Assembly (NCBI GenBank): GCA_023091735.1
Contig: JALKBU010000031.1
Coordinates: forward strand, 1 to 64,000
Source: Trichomonas tenax
Taxonomy: Eukaryota; Parabasalia; Trichomonadida; Trichomonadidae
Reading direction: 5' to 3'
DNA length: 64,000 nucleotides
Position numbers and translations under genes: made by a program. How positions within the stretch are numbered: the stretch's first letter is position 1; each line of letters opens with the position of its first letter. The notes beneath the pieces are model-generated. The model saw only the letters and a program-made list of their open reading frames with translations, was not told where the DNA came from and ran no database searches. Of the stretch, positions 27,718 to 37,753 are shown piece after piece.

Positions 27718-28845
27718 TTAATCTGATGATGAAGAATCAGATTCGAATTTGCTGACTCCTACTCTGACCATACCTGGCTGATTAGGAATTGGAGAAACGT
27801 CTTGTCCTTGGTTCATTACAGGATATGAAGGTACTATGTAGCCCATATAAAACTGTGGCATTCCCAACATAGGCATATATGGCATATTATTAAACATCGG
27901 AACAACTACATCGGAGTCATCAGATGAACTCGAATCACTGCGCTTGCTCTTCTTATGTTTCTTGTCTTTCTTGCTCTTCTCTTTCTTTGATTCTTTGTCC
28001 TTCTTCGAATTTTCCTCTTTCTTCTTTTCTTCCTCAGCTGGTTTTTCGCTTTCTTTTTGCTTTTCTTCTTGGGTCATGTTTTCGAATTCTTTTTGCTGCG
28101 ATGGTGGAAGCTCATCAAATGCCTTCTTTGCTTCAATAGTGAGCTGAACTGTATTGAAATCAGGATGTTTTTCTTTGAGTTCGGGTTCTTTAGCTTTGTA
28201 AAATTTTTGAAGAGCTGATTGCTTTGCTGGCATAGATACATCTCTTATCAAGTGAGGTGGTGTTAGTTTCGGTTTTGCTTCTGATGATTTTTGATTTTCT
28301 GTGGATTTGAATAACCTTTCTGCCAATGGTGCCTTTGATGGGGAAAATGGCGTCTTCTTGATAGATGAGAATGTGTCAAGTGTTTCATCTTCGTATTTTT
28401 TGAGATTAAACTCTTTTCCGAATATTGAACTGGATTCGGAATTTTCATACATAACCCTGTTAATGCCAGGCATTTTGAGGTTGGCATGGCCAAATTTGAG
28501 GTCCATCGGATCTGGTTTTGCGTCTTCGTTTTTCTTTATTGATAATTTCATTAATGGAGGCTGAATGTTTCCACTGCTAAGTTTGTTAAACTTGGAGTTT
28601 CCGAATTTAATTGTTCCCGAATTTCCACCAGATTTTAGAGGCGAATCACCCGCTGAGGGTTTCTTTTGTGTACGCTCTAAGTATGGAGAGTTTGGTTTTC
28701 TATATTGTTTTCGGTCATCTTCGTTCATTTTTCGCCATCTGTCAGCAATTTCTTTGATAATCTCCTTCTTACCCCACTCTGGGTGGTCCTTTTTCAGCTG
28801 TGGCTCCATCTCATCGCGAAACTGGTTCAAAGGATTTACATTCAT
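27718..28845 (-). CDS. protein with two HMG-box-like domains
   Basis: 375 residues. Box 1 at the N-terminus (about 3-55: NPLNQFRDEMEPQLKKDHPE then WGKKEIIKEIADRWRKMNED) has the three-helix HMG pattern. Box 2 (about 205-250: ALQKFYKAKEPELKEKHPDF then LTIEAKKAFDELPPSQQKEF) is similar. Between them lies a Ser/Lys/Pro-rich linker. After box 2 comes a Glu/Lys tract of KKEKSKKDKK type with an SDSSSSDDSD acidic patch, and the C-terminus is Met/Pro/Gln-rich. Domain architecture suggests a DNA-bending or chromatin protein in the nucleus. Confidence 0.8.
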   Translation of the reverse strand: MNVNPLNQFRDEMEPQLKKDHPEWGKKEIIKEIADRWRKMNEDDRKQYRKPNSPYLERTQKKPSAGDSPLKSGGNSGTIKFGNSKFNKLSSGNIQPPLMKLSIKKNEDAKPDPMDLKFGHANLKMPGINRVMYENSESSSIFGKEFNLKKYEDETLDTFSSIKKTPFSPSKAPLAERLFKSTENQKSSEAKPKLTPPHLIRDVSMPAKQSALQKFYKAKEPELKEKHPDFNTVQLTIEAKKAFDELPPSQQKEFENMTQEEKQKESEKPAEEEKKKEENSKKDKESKKEKSKKDKKHKKSKRSDSSSSDDSDVVVPMFNNMPYMPMLGMPQFYMGYIVPSYPVMNQGQDVSPIPNQPGMVRVGVSKFESDSSSSD

Positions 28846-29338
28846 TTTTTTAAGCTTACGTTTATAATATTTTAACCTTATTGATCATCCTGACTTAACA
28901 TGTCAAATTTTATTCATCGGGCTGAGTATTTCTCCATCAGGGCTTTGAAGTAGATTTGAGATAAACTCTATAATTTTTGAATAGTATACTAGTATATACT
29001 CGTTATAGTTTTTTCATTCATAGTTTTGTGAGTTTTTAAGCCACTGTTTTTAGTAAATTTTCAATTCGACTTATTAGCATTCCATTTATAAGTCACCACT
29101 GAAACATGAATTCATATTCAAATCACAATGAATTATATTCTTAATCACTCAATACTGTTTTGCCAGTGAAATTGCTAGCATAAAAACTATTGAATAAACA
29201 AAAATATTAAGAGAGATAAATAATATTATGTTAAGATTTGGTTTCTCTATTACAAAACTATATAATAAATTTATACAAATACATTCTCTATACAAACAAA
29301 TAAAAAATTTTTTGGGAATAATAAAATTATCAAAAAAG
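28846..29338. other. AT-rich spacer, no gene seen
   Basis: Holds the promoter of the HMG-box gene (a TTTGACATGTTAA stretch lies on the minus strand near 28890-28910) and the 3' flank of the phosphatase gene. No open frame of note. Confidence 0.5.
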
Positions 29339-30383
29339 CTAAGTTGAAAACAGCTCCATTACATTCTCGCACTTGTAGTTCTTGATCAAAAACTCTGCAA
29401 TATGTTCTAATTCGTTGTCTTCCGGATTTCCATTAAAATCTTGGATTGCTAAACCGTTATAAGGCTGCAGCATATAACAAGCAGGAGAGTTATCTACAAT
29501 AATGACTTTTCTGAGATTTCTTCCAAGTTTTGCTAAGTCTTTCACGAAAGTTCCGTTGTAAATCACACAAGATTCTCTGTAAAGCCGATATTTAATATAA
29601 TGGTTTGGATCTATTCTATCTAAAATATAGTCTGCATAATTTTGGCGTGCTGCTGTAAAAGAAACTAATTCGAAATATTTGGATAATCTTTTGAGGAATT
29701 TCTTAAGTCCAGGACGCACAGAAACATATATATCGTAAGTTACATCATCATTTGTCATGTAGAAATGGAAATCCGAGTGTGGATCAGCTAGAAATGTGGA
29801 GTGAACGAGTGTTTCATCGATATCTAATATTAGAGTTATCTTCTTTTGATCTTTTGGATCTTTGGGTGGCAACAAATCTAACGTTTTATGAGCGATCTGT
29901 GTGTTAGTATTTTTTAAAAAAATGAAAAGCAATCTTATAAAAAAAGACTGCTTTCCTATAAATACATACTGAATAAGAGCTATAAGGCACTGTTCTTGTT
30001 GGATATATCTTTTGTCTTGAACAACAAAATTCGCAACATGTTGTCTGTTCCGAATGGGGGCTCGATGACAGACTTACAACAGTGATGGGTAAACTTGTTG
30101 TGTCTGTTCCAGTAAATGTAAGTGTTTCAATGGAATCAGTTAATGTTTCAGTAACTCTTCCATTAGTCGTGTCCTGATAATAATGATCAAGGCTACATAG
30201 ACCCTCAATGCCGTTCGTCAGTTTTACATAGTTCGAGGCCTTCTCTCGGCCGAATAATATTTTCACTAAGTCGACCTCGATGTTCCTGATCTTATTCAAT
30301 GACACGACGAGGTTTTCGGTATAGTCGCTACTCGATGATTGCGACTCGTCAAGGTCACTGTCTGTCAGATATCCATTCGACAT
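29339..30383 (-). CDS. SCP/FCP1-type CTD phosphatase, split by one intron
   Basis: Exon 1 is 30383-29970 (138 codons) and exon 2 is 29896-29339; together they give 323 residues. Exon 2 carries the HAD-family FCP homology domain: LILDIDETLVHST with the DxDxT nucleophile motif, then the VDNSPACYMLQPYNGLAIQD signature. Such enzymes remove phosphate from Ser in the RNA polymerase II tail or other nuclear targets (SCP1, Dullard, TIM50 families). Exon 1 is Ser/Thr/Asp-rich with a CCEFCCSR cluster and is probably a regulatory extension. Without splicing exon 1 runs to a stop inside exon 2's upstream flank and exon 2 lacks an ATG, so the intron is needed. Confidence 0.88.
29897..29969 (-). other. 73-nt spliceosomal intron
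   Basis: On the minus strand the intron begins GTATGT and ends ACTAACACACAG, the trichomonad consensus in which branch-point ACTAAC is fused to the 3' splice site. It sits in phase 0: exon 1 ends with codon TCA, exon 2 begins ATC GCT CAT. Removing it joins two frames into one 323-residue phosphatase. Confidence 0.93.
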
Positions 30384-31566
30384 CCAAAATTTTGAGAAGT
30401 GTTTTAACTCTCAAATTTGGTTTTTAGCGACCAAAATTGGCAAAATTAGTATTACCATTATGTAAATGTTATAATAAACCATATTTTAAAAAGTGAATAA
30501 GGTTAAAAGTCACGTTTTTTCACAATTTATTTGACACTGTTTACATTAATAAAATAGTATATATGATGCTAATTATTTTTCTATCGTTTTTATTTTTGAA
30601 TACTTTATTTTTATTAATCAATAATTTCAACATTGAGAGGCTATGAGTATAAGTTGGTGCATCACTTTAAAAATATGTAATATGTGCATGCATCTATGCA
30701 TATTCCCGTCTCCGCAATGATTTTGTGTATTTATAAATTAAGATACTTAACAATTATTCAATTAGGAGCTTGTATTATTTGTAATATGTTACTATGTTGT
30801 TGGAATGTGATATATTTATAATAAATATTGCTATTTATTCAATAATAAGCTGATATCAATTTGTTATTGAAAAATATGAAACGATATTATATATGCTTAA
30901 CACTACAACTATGTATGGCATCAAATAAGAGATATATCTGCCCATACAGGTTTGATCTGGTTCTGACCCCCAGAGTTGATACACTTCTAAATTTTGTAAA
31001 ATCACATTTTTTCCATTTTTCAATTTCAACGGCGAAAATAGCGGTTGCATATCCCACAGAACTAAAAAAAAAACAAATCAAAATAATCCGTTGATAGGAA
31101 TCCTTAAATTGTTGAAATTTGAGCTTCGGGTTTCATTGACTTTTGACATCACCGATATACATAATTCTTTGTACATAGATGGCAGCATCATTAGTGATAA
31201 CTATTGTTGACATATTTCTTTTCAAAAAGGGTTTTCAGCTATATTCTTACTGTATATTACTTACAAAATGTATGGCGGTATTGTTTATCCTCATTGTTAG
31301 TAATTAATTATTATTATCAAGTAAAAAAAGGATCATCTATTCTTGAAAACTCTTCATTTCAAGGATTTTATAGATGCATATGAATAAAACCAATTAGGGG
31401 CTCTATCGCAAAAAGAGTTAAGCTGAACAAACAATTTAAATATATACGAATAGATTTTTGTGATGCACAAAGGATGAAACAGTTGATGCATTTATGAAGC
31501 GGAATGAAAGGTAAATGAAATTCAATGAATGGTAACCAATAATATTTAAAACAATTAAGAATAATA
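30384..31566. other. 1.18-kb AT-rich spacer, no gene seen
   Basis: Open stretches around 30856-31094 exist on both strands, but their composition is that of random AT-rich sequence. A TTTGACACTG stretch near 30530 resembles the promoter motif without a gene nearby. Confidence 0.5.
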
Positions 31567-32148
31567 TTAAAAACAAAGTAAATGCGGGCAAATCTCCATG
31601 AGCGAGGGGAATTTTGCTCTTGTTTGAGGCTGCGGAGCTGCAATGAAAGTATTCTGAGGAATTTGCTGGATATCGAAATAAGATGGAGATGTGGGCGGAT
31701 TGTAATACTGAGGAGGTTCAACAATGAGCGGAAGTGCCTTTGGAGAGCTTTCAAATGGCTCAGGTGATGAAATGCTCTCGACCTTCTTATTTTCAACTTT
31801 CTTGTTCATCTGTCTGCGTTCAAGAAGTCTCCATCTGTTCTTCACGCTAGTTTCGCTTCTTCCGTTGAGGGATATGCAAACAATTGCCCATTTCTTTCCG
31901 TATTCTTTGATCTTCTGTCTGAGTATGTTATCTTCCTCGGGTGTCCAATCAGAGGTGTTGAGCGAAGGCATAAGGTACTCTTTCCACCTGTCTCTGCATT
32001 GCCTTGGGGTCCTATTCTCCATACATTTCGAGATAATGCTCCAATCAGTGTCTCCAAGGGATTCAACAAGTTGCTTCAGACGCTCGTCCTCCTTCTGTGT
32101 GAATGGCTGACGTGGCTTTCGAGGAGCTTTGTTGACTGAAGAATTCAT
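31567..32148 (-). CDS. R2R3-type Myb DNA-binding protein
   Basis: 193 residues from the ATG at 32148 (an adjacent in-frame TTG is not counted). Two Myb repeats: repeat 1 about 15-60 (FTQKEDERLKQLVESLGDTD, then NRTPRQCRDRWKEYL) and repeat 2 about 66-112 (WTPEEDNILRQKIKEYGKKW, then ETSVKNRWRLLERR). All Trp positions except the final aromatic replacements are kept. The tail is Pro/Gln/Ser-rich, perhaps for activation. It is similar to, but clearly distinct from, the Myb at 21640-22095. Nuclear transcription-factor role inferred. Confidence 0.92.
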   Translation of the reverse strand: MNSSVNKAPRKPRQPFTQKEDERLKQLVESLGDTDWSIISKCMENRTPRQCRDRWKEYLMPSLNTSDWTPEEDNILRQKIKEYGKKWAIVCISLNGRSETSVKNRWRLLERRQMNKKVENKKVESISSPEPFESSPKALPLIVEPPQYYNPPTSPSYFDIQQIPQNTFIAAPQPQTRAKFPSLMEICPHLLCF

Positions 32149-32816
32149 CAAAATAAAATGAAAACGATTATAATTGCCTCAAATTTAAATTTTCAAAGAT
32201 TTACAAATCCCGAACAAAAAGTGATGGTCAAAGTGTCTTCAATAATAATGCTGTAATCAATGTATAGTTTAAAAATTGTGTGGCAACCTTTTTGACAACG
32301 TTGATTTTGTGATCGGAAAAGTGACAAAAAATTCAATTTAAGTTGTGCTTATCTTCACAAATTAGATCATCTATTTGAGTTTTGAGTTTTATTAAAAGTG
32401 ACAAAAGTTATCAAAAATCTAATATAATTTGGTCAATTATACAAATTCTTAATTCCGATTTTATTGCATAATATGGTTCACTGTATGTATCTGTACCATA
32501 ATTTTTAATCAAATAAGCTTTTTTAATTATATTACTGATTTTTGGCGATTCGAAAAATTTGGCAATCTTAGTTTACATGACATAAATTAAAACTTGCATC
32601 AATTGTTTTCCTTTTCTCAACATTCAATCACTCAAGAAAGATAAAGACACTGCCATATTTAACCTAGTTGTTAAAAGGCTTGAATATGTTCTCCTACGCA
32701 GCATCTTTTTGCCCATGCACAGAAATCTTTTGACATTAAAGTCGGATAAAAAGTGATACTTTACATGTCAGATATGACGCGTAAAATGGGGGATAAAAAT
32801 AAAGGGGTCGTGCGGC

Positions 32817-32916
32817 GCTTTTCCCTGTAATCACAGTGCAGCTCCATCATATGGGGATGATCCATGATGGACCTTCTTCATATGACGGAGCTGCACTGTA
32901 ATTACAGGGAAAAAGC
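32817..32916. repeat. hairpin 1 (about 37-bp arms, 25-nt loop)
   Basis: The left arm 32817-32853 pairs with the right arm 32879-32916 with two mismatches and one extra base. The loop is 32854-32878. The arm contains AGTGCAGCTCCATCATATG, related to hairpins 3 and 4. A partial repeat of the arm base (TTACAGTGCAGGTAATT) follows at 32921. Confidence 0.85.
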
Positions 32917-32940
32917 AAAATTACAGTGCAGGTAATTTGA

Positions 32941-33053
32941 TATTCTGGACTTTTTTTCGAAATATCCAAGAATACTGATGTTACACCCACTACCAAACAG
33001 TATGCAGTTGGTGTAGCACCAGCATTCCTGGATATTTATAGAAAATTCCAGAA
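32941..33053. repeat. hairpin 2 (about 45-bp imperfect arms, 18-nt loop)
   Basis: The left arm ends at 32989 (AATACTGATGTTACACCCA) and the right arm starts at 33008 (TTGGTGTAGCACCAGCATT). The upper 30 bp pair with about five mismatches; the lower part, including ATTCTGGA against TTCCAGAAT, pairs more loosely. Confidence 0.75.
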
Positions 33054-33088
33054 TCATCCAAATTTCAACTCATTTTTTAAAGAAATGC

Positions 33089-33169
33089 CAAAAATCTGTT
33101 GCTACTCAAGCATGTGAGGTATGTACATTACGGAGCAACCCCACATGCTTGAGCAGCAGAATATTTTTG
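33089..33169. repeat. hairpin 3 (28-bp arms, 25-nt loop)
   Basis: The left arm 33089-33116 and right arm 33142-33169 pair imperfectly; CTCAAGCATGTG is fully complementary next to the loop. TTGCTACTCAAGCATGTGAG resembles the arm of hairpin 4. Confidence 0.8.
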
Positions 33170-33197
33170 ACATCAACACTTTTTTAACTTAAATTAT

Positions 33198-33261
33198 AGT
33201 GCTACTCCATCATATGAGGTAGATGATTTCATGGATCTACCTCCTATGATGGAGCAGCACT
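33198..33261. repeat. hairpin 4 (26-bp arms, 12-nt loop)
   Basis: The left arm 33198-33223 and right arm 33236-33261 pair with only two mismatches. The arm is AGTGCTACTCCATCATATGA and continues GGTAGA; the loop is TGATTTCATGGA. The arm is clearly related to hairpin 1. Confidence 0.88.
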
Positions 33262-34468
33262 GAGATTTCGACAAAAAAAAAATTTTGGTTCTAACATGAA
33301 AAGGGTTGAACTTGACTCCTCTATTTACTTGATGTGCTGCAGATCTTACCCATTCGACGTCTACATCTAAAGATATTATTAAAACTTGTTTCCAAAAAAT
33401 GATTGAAGATTGTACTAGTTACAATAATAAGCAATTATAGAATTTGTTTTCGCAAGCCAATTTTCAATTTCGACTTCAATCATTCGATGCTATAGGACTA
33501 TTTCCATTACATTCCATATTTCAAAATTTTTCATCAATTTTGAATGTTTACGCAGATTTGCATATCTTGAATAGTACTATGAGTCATACAATTATCATCC
33601 CATGCTTCTCAGATTGTAGTAATTAGATATATAGGAGTTGTTAATATATTTTTAAGGCTTTATGCTAAAAAATAATATACGGCGGTACAAATTTAAATTC
33701 GATTTTTTTTCATATGAGCTTTTTATGCCGAGATTTTAACTAGTTAAGCCATATAATTTATAGATATATATTTTCATTACAGCTGGTAGGGATCAATATT
33801 AGGGTCAACAGCTTTAACTTCATTTGTCTTGTTTTCGTGTAGATAAATCATTCCAAAGAATAAAATAGTTCGATGATTAATACAACTACTTTATACTAAT
33901 AAAGTTTATGATACAATTGAGTTGATACCTGATGTGTATAGAGTCACTTTTGATAAATTAACATCTTATATCCAAATTAAAAGGTCACATTACACTTTAG
34001 TCCCTTCTGCTTTACTTTAAAATATTAAGATACAAAGAATATTTTAACGTACATTTTTTTAATTTCGAATAAATCGTGAAATCGGGCCTAGCATTGTATT
34101 TAGATTCTGAATTTCAATTTTCGCTTTTTCATTTATAGATGTTTCAAGACAATGCCTTGAAACATTTGGCTAACATTTAATGGAAAATATTAAAAAGAAA
34201 AAAATTGAGTGATTTACGCATTCTTTGATCATTTAAAATCAATAATTTGAAAGTATTTTGGATGCCTGTTGGAACTTAATAACTTAAATAAAACAGAAAC
34301 AAATTGAAAAAACTGTACGTTAAAATATTCTTTGCGTTTTCTCCATTAGTTTTTCACCGCTTTCGAGGATTATTAGTGGAGATACACCTCTAGGCAGTGA
34401 AGAACTAGTGGCCATTCGTTCAACAATTCCCGAGTTCTACGATTTTCTTGCAATTCCCTCACAATCAA

Positions 34469-34540
34469 GGCATCAACAGTCAGCAAGCCACAAATATGAA
34501 GCTTTTCTTCGTGCATCATGTTTTGTTGACTGTTGATGCC
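34469..34540. repeat. hairpin 5 (18-bp arms, 36-nt loop)
   Basis: GGCATCAACAGTCAGCAA at 34469-34486 pairs with 34523-34540 with one mismatch. The sequence is unrelated to hairpins 1-4. Confidence 0.8.
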
Positions 34541-34578
34541 ATCGATATTTACTCAGATCTAGCTAGTTCGACTTTCTT

Positions 34579-34920
34579 TTACAAATCTACATTTTCTACG
34601 ACTCTCTGAAGTTCCTAAGACACAAAGCTACGCGTGAACTTCAGAGAGTCGTAGAAAATGCGATAAATCCATATACTCCAATTATCGATCCACATTACTC
34701 GCTTTAGTTGTCTGATAACATGACAAACAGATAGCTTATGCACACAAGTTTATCATGTTATTAGACAAATAAAGTTATTGTCGATTTATAATTCTCCGTT
34801 TATAGATACCATCAATTTCTGACACAAATTCTTCAAACAATTGCTGTTCTGGAGAGTTTTTAATAGAAATTGATCATTTTTGATGGCATTTATATTTTTT
34901 GGATAAATTATCGACTTCTG
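34579..34920. repeat. dispersed repeat, copy B
   Basis: Diverged copy of 25875-26194. It carries hairpin 6 near its left end and ends with the same TTATCGACTTCTG. Confidence 0.7.
34590..34660. repeat. hairpin 6 (25-bp perfect arms, 21-nt loop)
   Basis: The left arm 34590-34614 (CATTTTCTACGACTCTCTGA then AGTTC) is perfectly complementary to 34636-34660. A perfect arm of this length in otherwise decayed DNA implies recent origin or active maintenance. Confidence 0.92.
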
Positions 34921-35010
34921 GCACCAGCAGACACTAAAATTACATCGACAGAGCACACGCATTCGATGGATACCCTACATAATGAAATGTAGCGTCCAGC
35001 TATATTTCAT

Positions 35011-35116
35011 GATCAAATATCATTGAGAAAGACGTGCTTCTTGCCCATTTTCTTCAATGTAGCGATGTTCTGTATGTTGTGAGCAAGAAGCACGTCATTT
35101 TCAATGATATTTGATC
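35011..35116. repeat. hairpin 7 (34-bp arms, 38-nt loop)
   Basis: The left arm 35011-35044 pairs with 35083-35116 at 32 of 34 positions; GACGTGCTTCTTGC is fully complementary next to the loop. Confidence 0.9.
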
Positions 35117-36014
35117 TTTTTGATTATAATACCCTGTCCTTCCAAGAATAAGTTTTTTAGCATGACCCCTACCAAGCTAAAAAACAGGGGGTAAATCAAG
35201 CACAGCAAAATTGAAGATGAGTCTGGGAATTTTATTAACATTGCATGAAAGCACATATTGTGCAGCTTATTGTGGTGCATATTTCGAGTCATTTTGGAGG
35301 GGAAACGGATCAAAATTTTCGAAAATTTCTGCATCAATATTTCTGCTTGTGATTAATTTCTCAGCTTTAAAATAACATAAATATATTGAGGGTGGATAGA
35401 TCTTCAATCACTGAAACTCTCATCCAAAAATATTTTTTTCGTCGAATAGTATAATAAGCTTATCTTCAACCTATCACATCCAAAAACAGATATGTTATCT
35501 CTCTATTTGAGCTGTATTAAAATTTAATAGATTTATATAGTTTTATGATATTTCTTGAAATTTTTAAATCTTTGGATTATAACAATGATAATTTAGTAAT
35601 TGACTATACAACACTGAGAATATTTATATTCTATCCTTCAATGTTGAATTATATTAAATTTGAAAGAAAAAATGCTTAATTTTCCCAGAAGCGTTTTATA
35701 GTGCAGAAACTGTGAAACCATTAAAATTTATATATATCTATTGATGTTTTCTGCAGCTTGTTGGATCAATATTTTGAATATTTTTAGAATGATTTATATG
35801 CTATAAAAACATTTTGTATATAATATAATAGATGCCATAAGAGTATTTAAAGGATTATTTTAAATAAATCACAAATATTGAATATCAAATAACAAATGTT
35901 ATCATGAAATTTAAGTATTGTGAGGTATGGCTAATATTTACTGTATAAAGAATCTGTATTTAAATAAATCATCGTTGTGACATTGCTTAATAGTGTTGTT
36001 TTAGCTGATTTCAA

Positions 36015-36192
36015 GGCTCCACTTTTTTTCTCGTTGACCTTTTTGAGTTTTGCGATTTTTAACGAGTAACCCCATTCCTGGACGAATCTGATGAAACATT
36101 TACGTGCTTTTTGGTGTGCTGATTCTAGTGGTGGAATCTGTTTCATGATCTTAGCAAGGTATTACTTAATCATGATATCATATGATTACAAA
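36015..36192 (+). repeat. second copy of the element left end, leading into HECT remnant
   Basis: Nearly identical to 24619-24791: same GGCTCCACTTTTTTTCTCG start, with a handful of substitutions and a 4-5-base insertion near the end. Here it runs straight into the ATG (36182) of the HECT pseudogene. No matching right-hand inverted end was found downstream. Confidence 0.85.
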
Positions 36193-37753
36193 AGATTTTG
36201 ACTTCTATGTTCATGCTGATCTCAAAGAGATGGAAGTTGTTGTTAACCAGGAATTCGATAACCTAACAGAACCCCCTGGAGAAGTCAATAAGGATGTTAC
36301 AATAATAAGCAAAGATGATTTACTCATCAAACATGTATTGTATTCTTCTTCGAACTCTCCTTTCTTCAAGTTTTACTTTTTCATACACAAAATGAACTTT
36401 TATGTCAACAAGCAAAACATTCTGCATGCAGTAAGTGACTCTGCATCGTGTCCTGGGAATCTCACAGGTGAAGAAATTGTTTTCGAGGCATTTCCTAACG
36501 AAGAAAAACATAACTACGATTCATCATTAGTTAGAGTTTATTCTGAAGAGCAAATTGAACTAATCATGAGAATATTAAGTGAAATCAACAGACTCTATCC
36601 AAAAACCGATTTTAATAATGATTTTGTTGTGCATAAGTTTGATTATTACTTACGGAAATTCATTTCCGGAACTCTTTCAAGGTCTTCTTACATCCCGTGG
36701 ATGGTTTATAGATTCCCTTTTATGTTCCTTTTCAAAATGAGATATGTTTCAACTGTAATACTAAACAACGATATGAACTACGGCGTAAGAATCTTCAGTT
36801 AGTACATTGGTGAAACGTTGACAAACAGATTTGGCGTCGATGTCCAAATAAATAATAATGAAGTATCAAAAGCTGGAAATGTATTCTTGGGAATGTTTAG
36901 ACCAGCAATTATAAACTATACTCTTAAGATTGACAACCTTCCATTAAGTATTCAGGGTTTCTGGACAAAGTACACAGAGCTTTTTTTATAATGAATTGAA
37001 GAACAACATAGTCAACTTGTTTGTTTACAAGTTCACTAATAAAGTCTTCTTGTACCCATTCAACGATGATAAAGAAAAAAAAATCTTATCACTCGTTTTG
37101 GCATTGTCATAGGAAAGTCTCTTTCCCTCGGTGTTACTCTTCCTTTTGAGATACACCCATCACTTTTCGATCTTATGCTTGGACGAGAAGTCACGTTGAA
37201 AGATGTCTCAGAAAGATTAGACAACAAATTGAATAATAAGGAATTCTCAGGGAAGAAATTTACGTATCCACATGATGCTGCACGAACACTTGGCCCGGAC
37301 GATAAAATTACTAATGCTAACATAGAAGATTACAAGAAGAAAGTCATCAACTATACTTGCGGAGAAGATGTTATCAAAAGTCTTGAATTTTTGAAATCAG
37401 GAATTTCCAAGTGTATCGATATATCGACTTTGAGCGTCTTGAGTGGATATGAGATCATTCAATTACTTCACGGAGGAAAAGGCCCATTCCAGAGAGATGA
37501 TGTCGTTAAGTTATGCCATAGCGATATAACGGAGAAGCAATTTGATGTATTCGTTCAGTTTATTACGACAACAAATGAAGAGAAGCGAATGCAATTTTTG
37601 AACAATCTCATAGGAACTAAAACTGTTCCCTTCAATGATCTCTCGATGCTCCAGTCCCAAATTGAGTTTGCCAAAGGTTCTAAATTCTCACTTGATCCAT
37701 TAAAACCAAAAACAACATTTCCTGAAGATGTTAAAATAGAGATGTTTGAATAA
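36182..37753 (+). pseudogene. HECT-type E3 ubiquitin ligase remnant
   Basis: The C-terminal region of a HECT ligase is spread over three frames. The first part reads 206 codons to a TAG at 36800-36802, continues in the same frame to a TAA at 36989-36991, shifts at the T-run 36981-36987, and shifts back at the A-run 37075-37083. HECT landmarks follow in order: IPWMVYRFPFMFLFKMR; ITRFGIVIGKSLSLGVTLPF; IHPSLFDLMLGREVTLKDVS; and a final lobe ending TVPF. The catalytic Cys segment near the C-terminus (T-C-F type) is not found before the final stop. Broken by nonsense and two frameshifts, so not expected to make an active enzyme. Confidence 0.8.

Larger units (their letters stand above)
32149..36014. 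other. 3.9-kb gene-poor region with hairpin cluster
   Basis: No intact protein gene is visible. The stretch 32817-35116 contains seven long inverted repeats, listed separately, and the second copy of a dispersed repeat (34579-34920). The rest is AT-rich. Confidence 0.7.

Noticed and set aside
30856..31094. Overlapping open frames on both strands
   Set aside because: Neither strand shows consistent coding composition or domain; stop codons are simply scarce by chance.
33444..33626. 60-codon open stretch downstream of the hairpins
   Set aside because: It has no ATG at its beginning, no motif, and lies in gene-poor repeat DNA.
32817..35116. CRISPR array
   Set aside because: Repeats are inverted hairpins of different sequence, not regularly spaced direct repeats, and the genome is eukaryotic.
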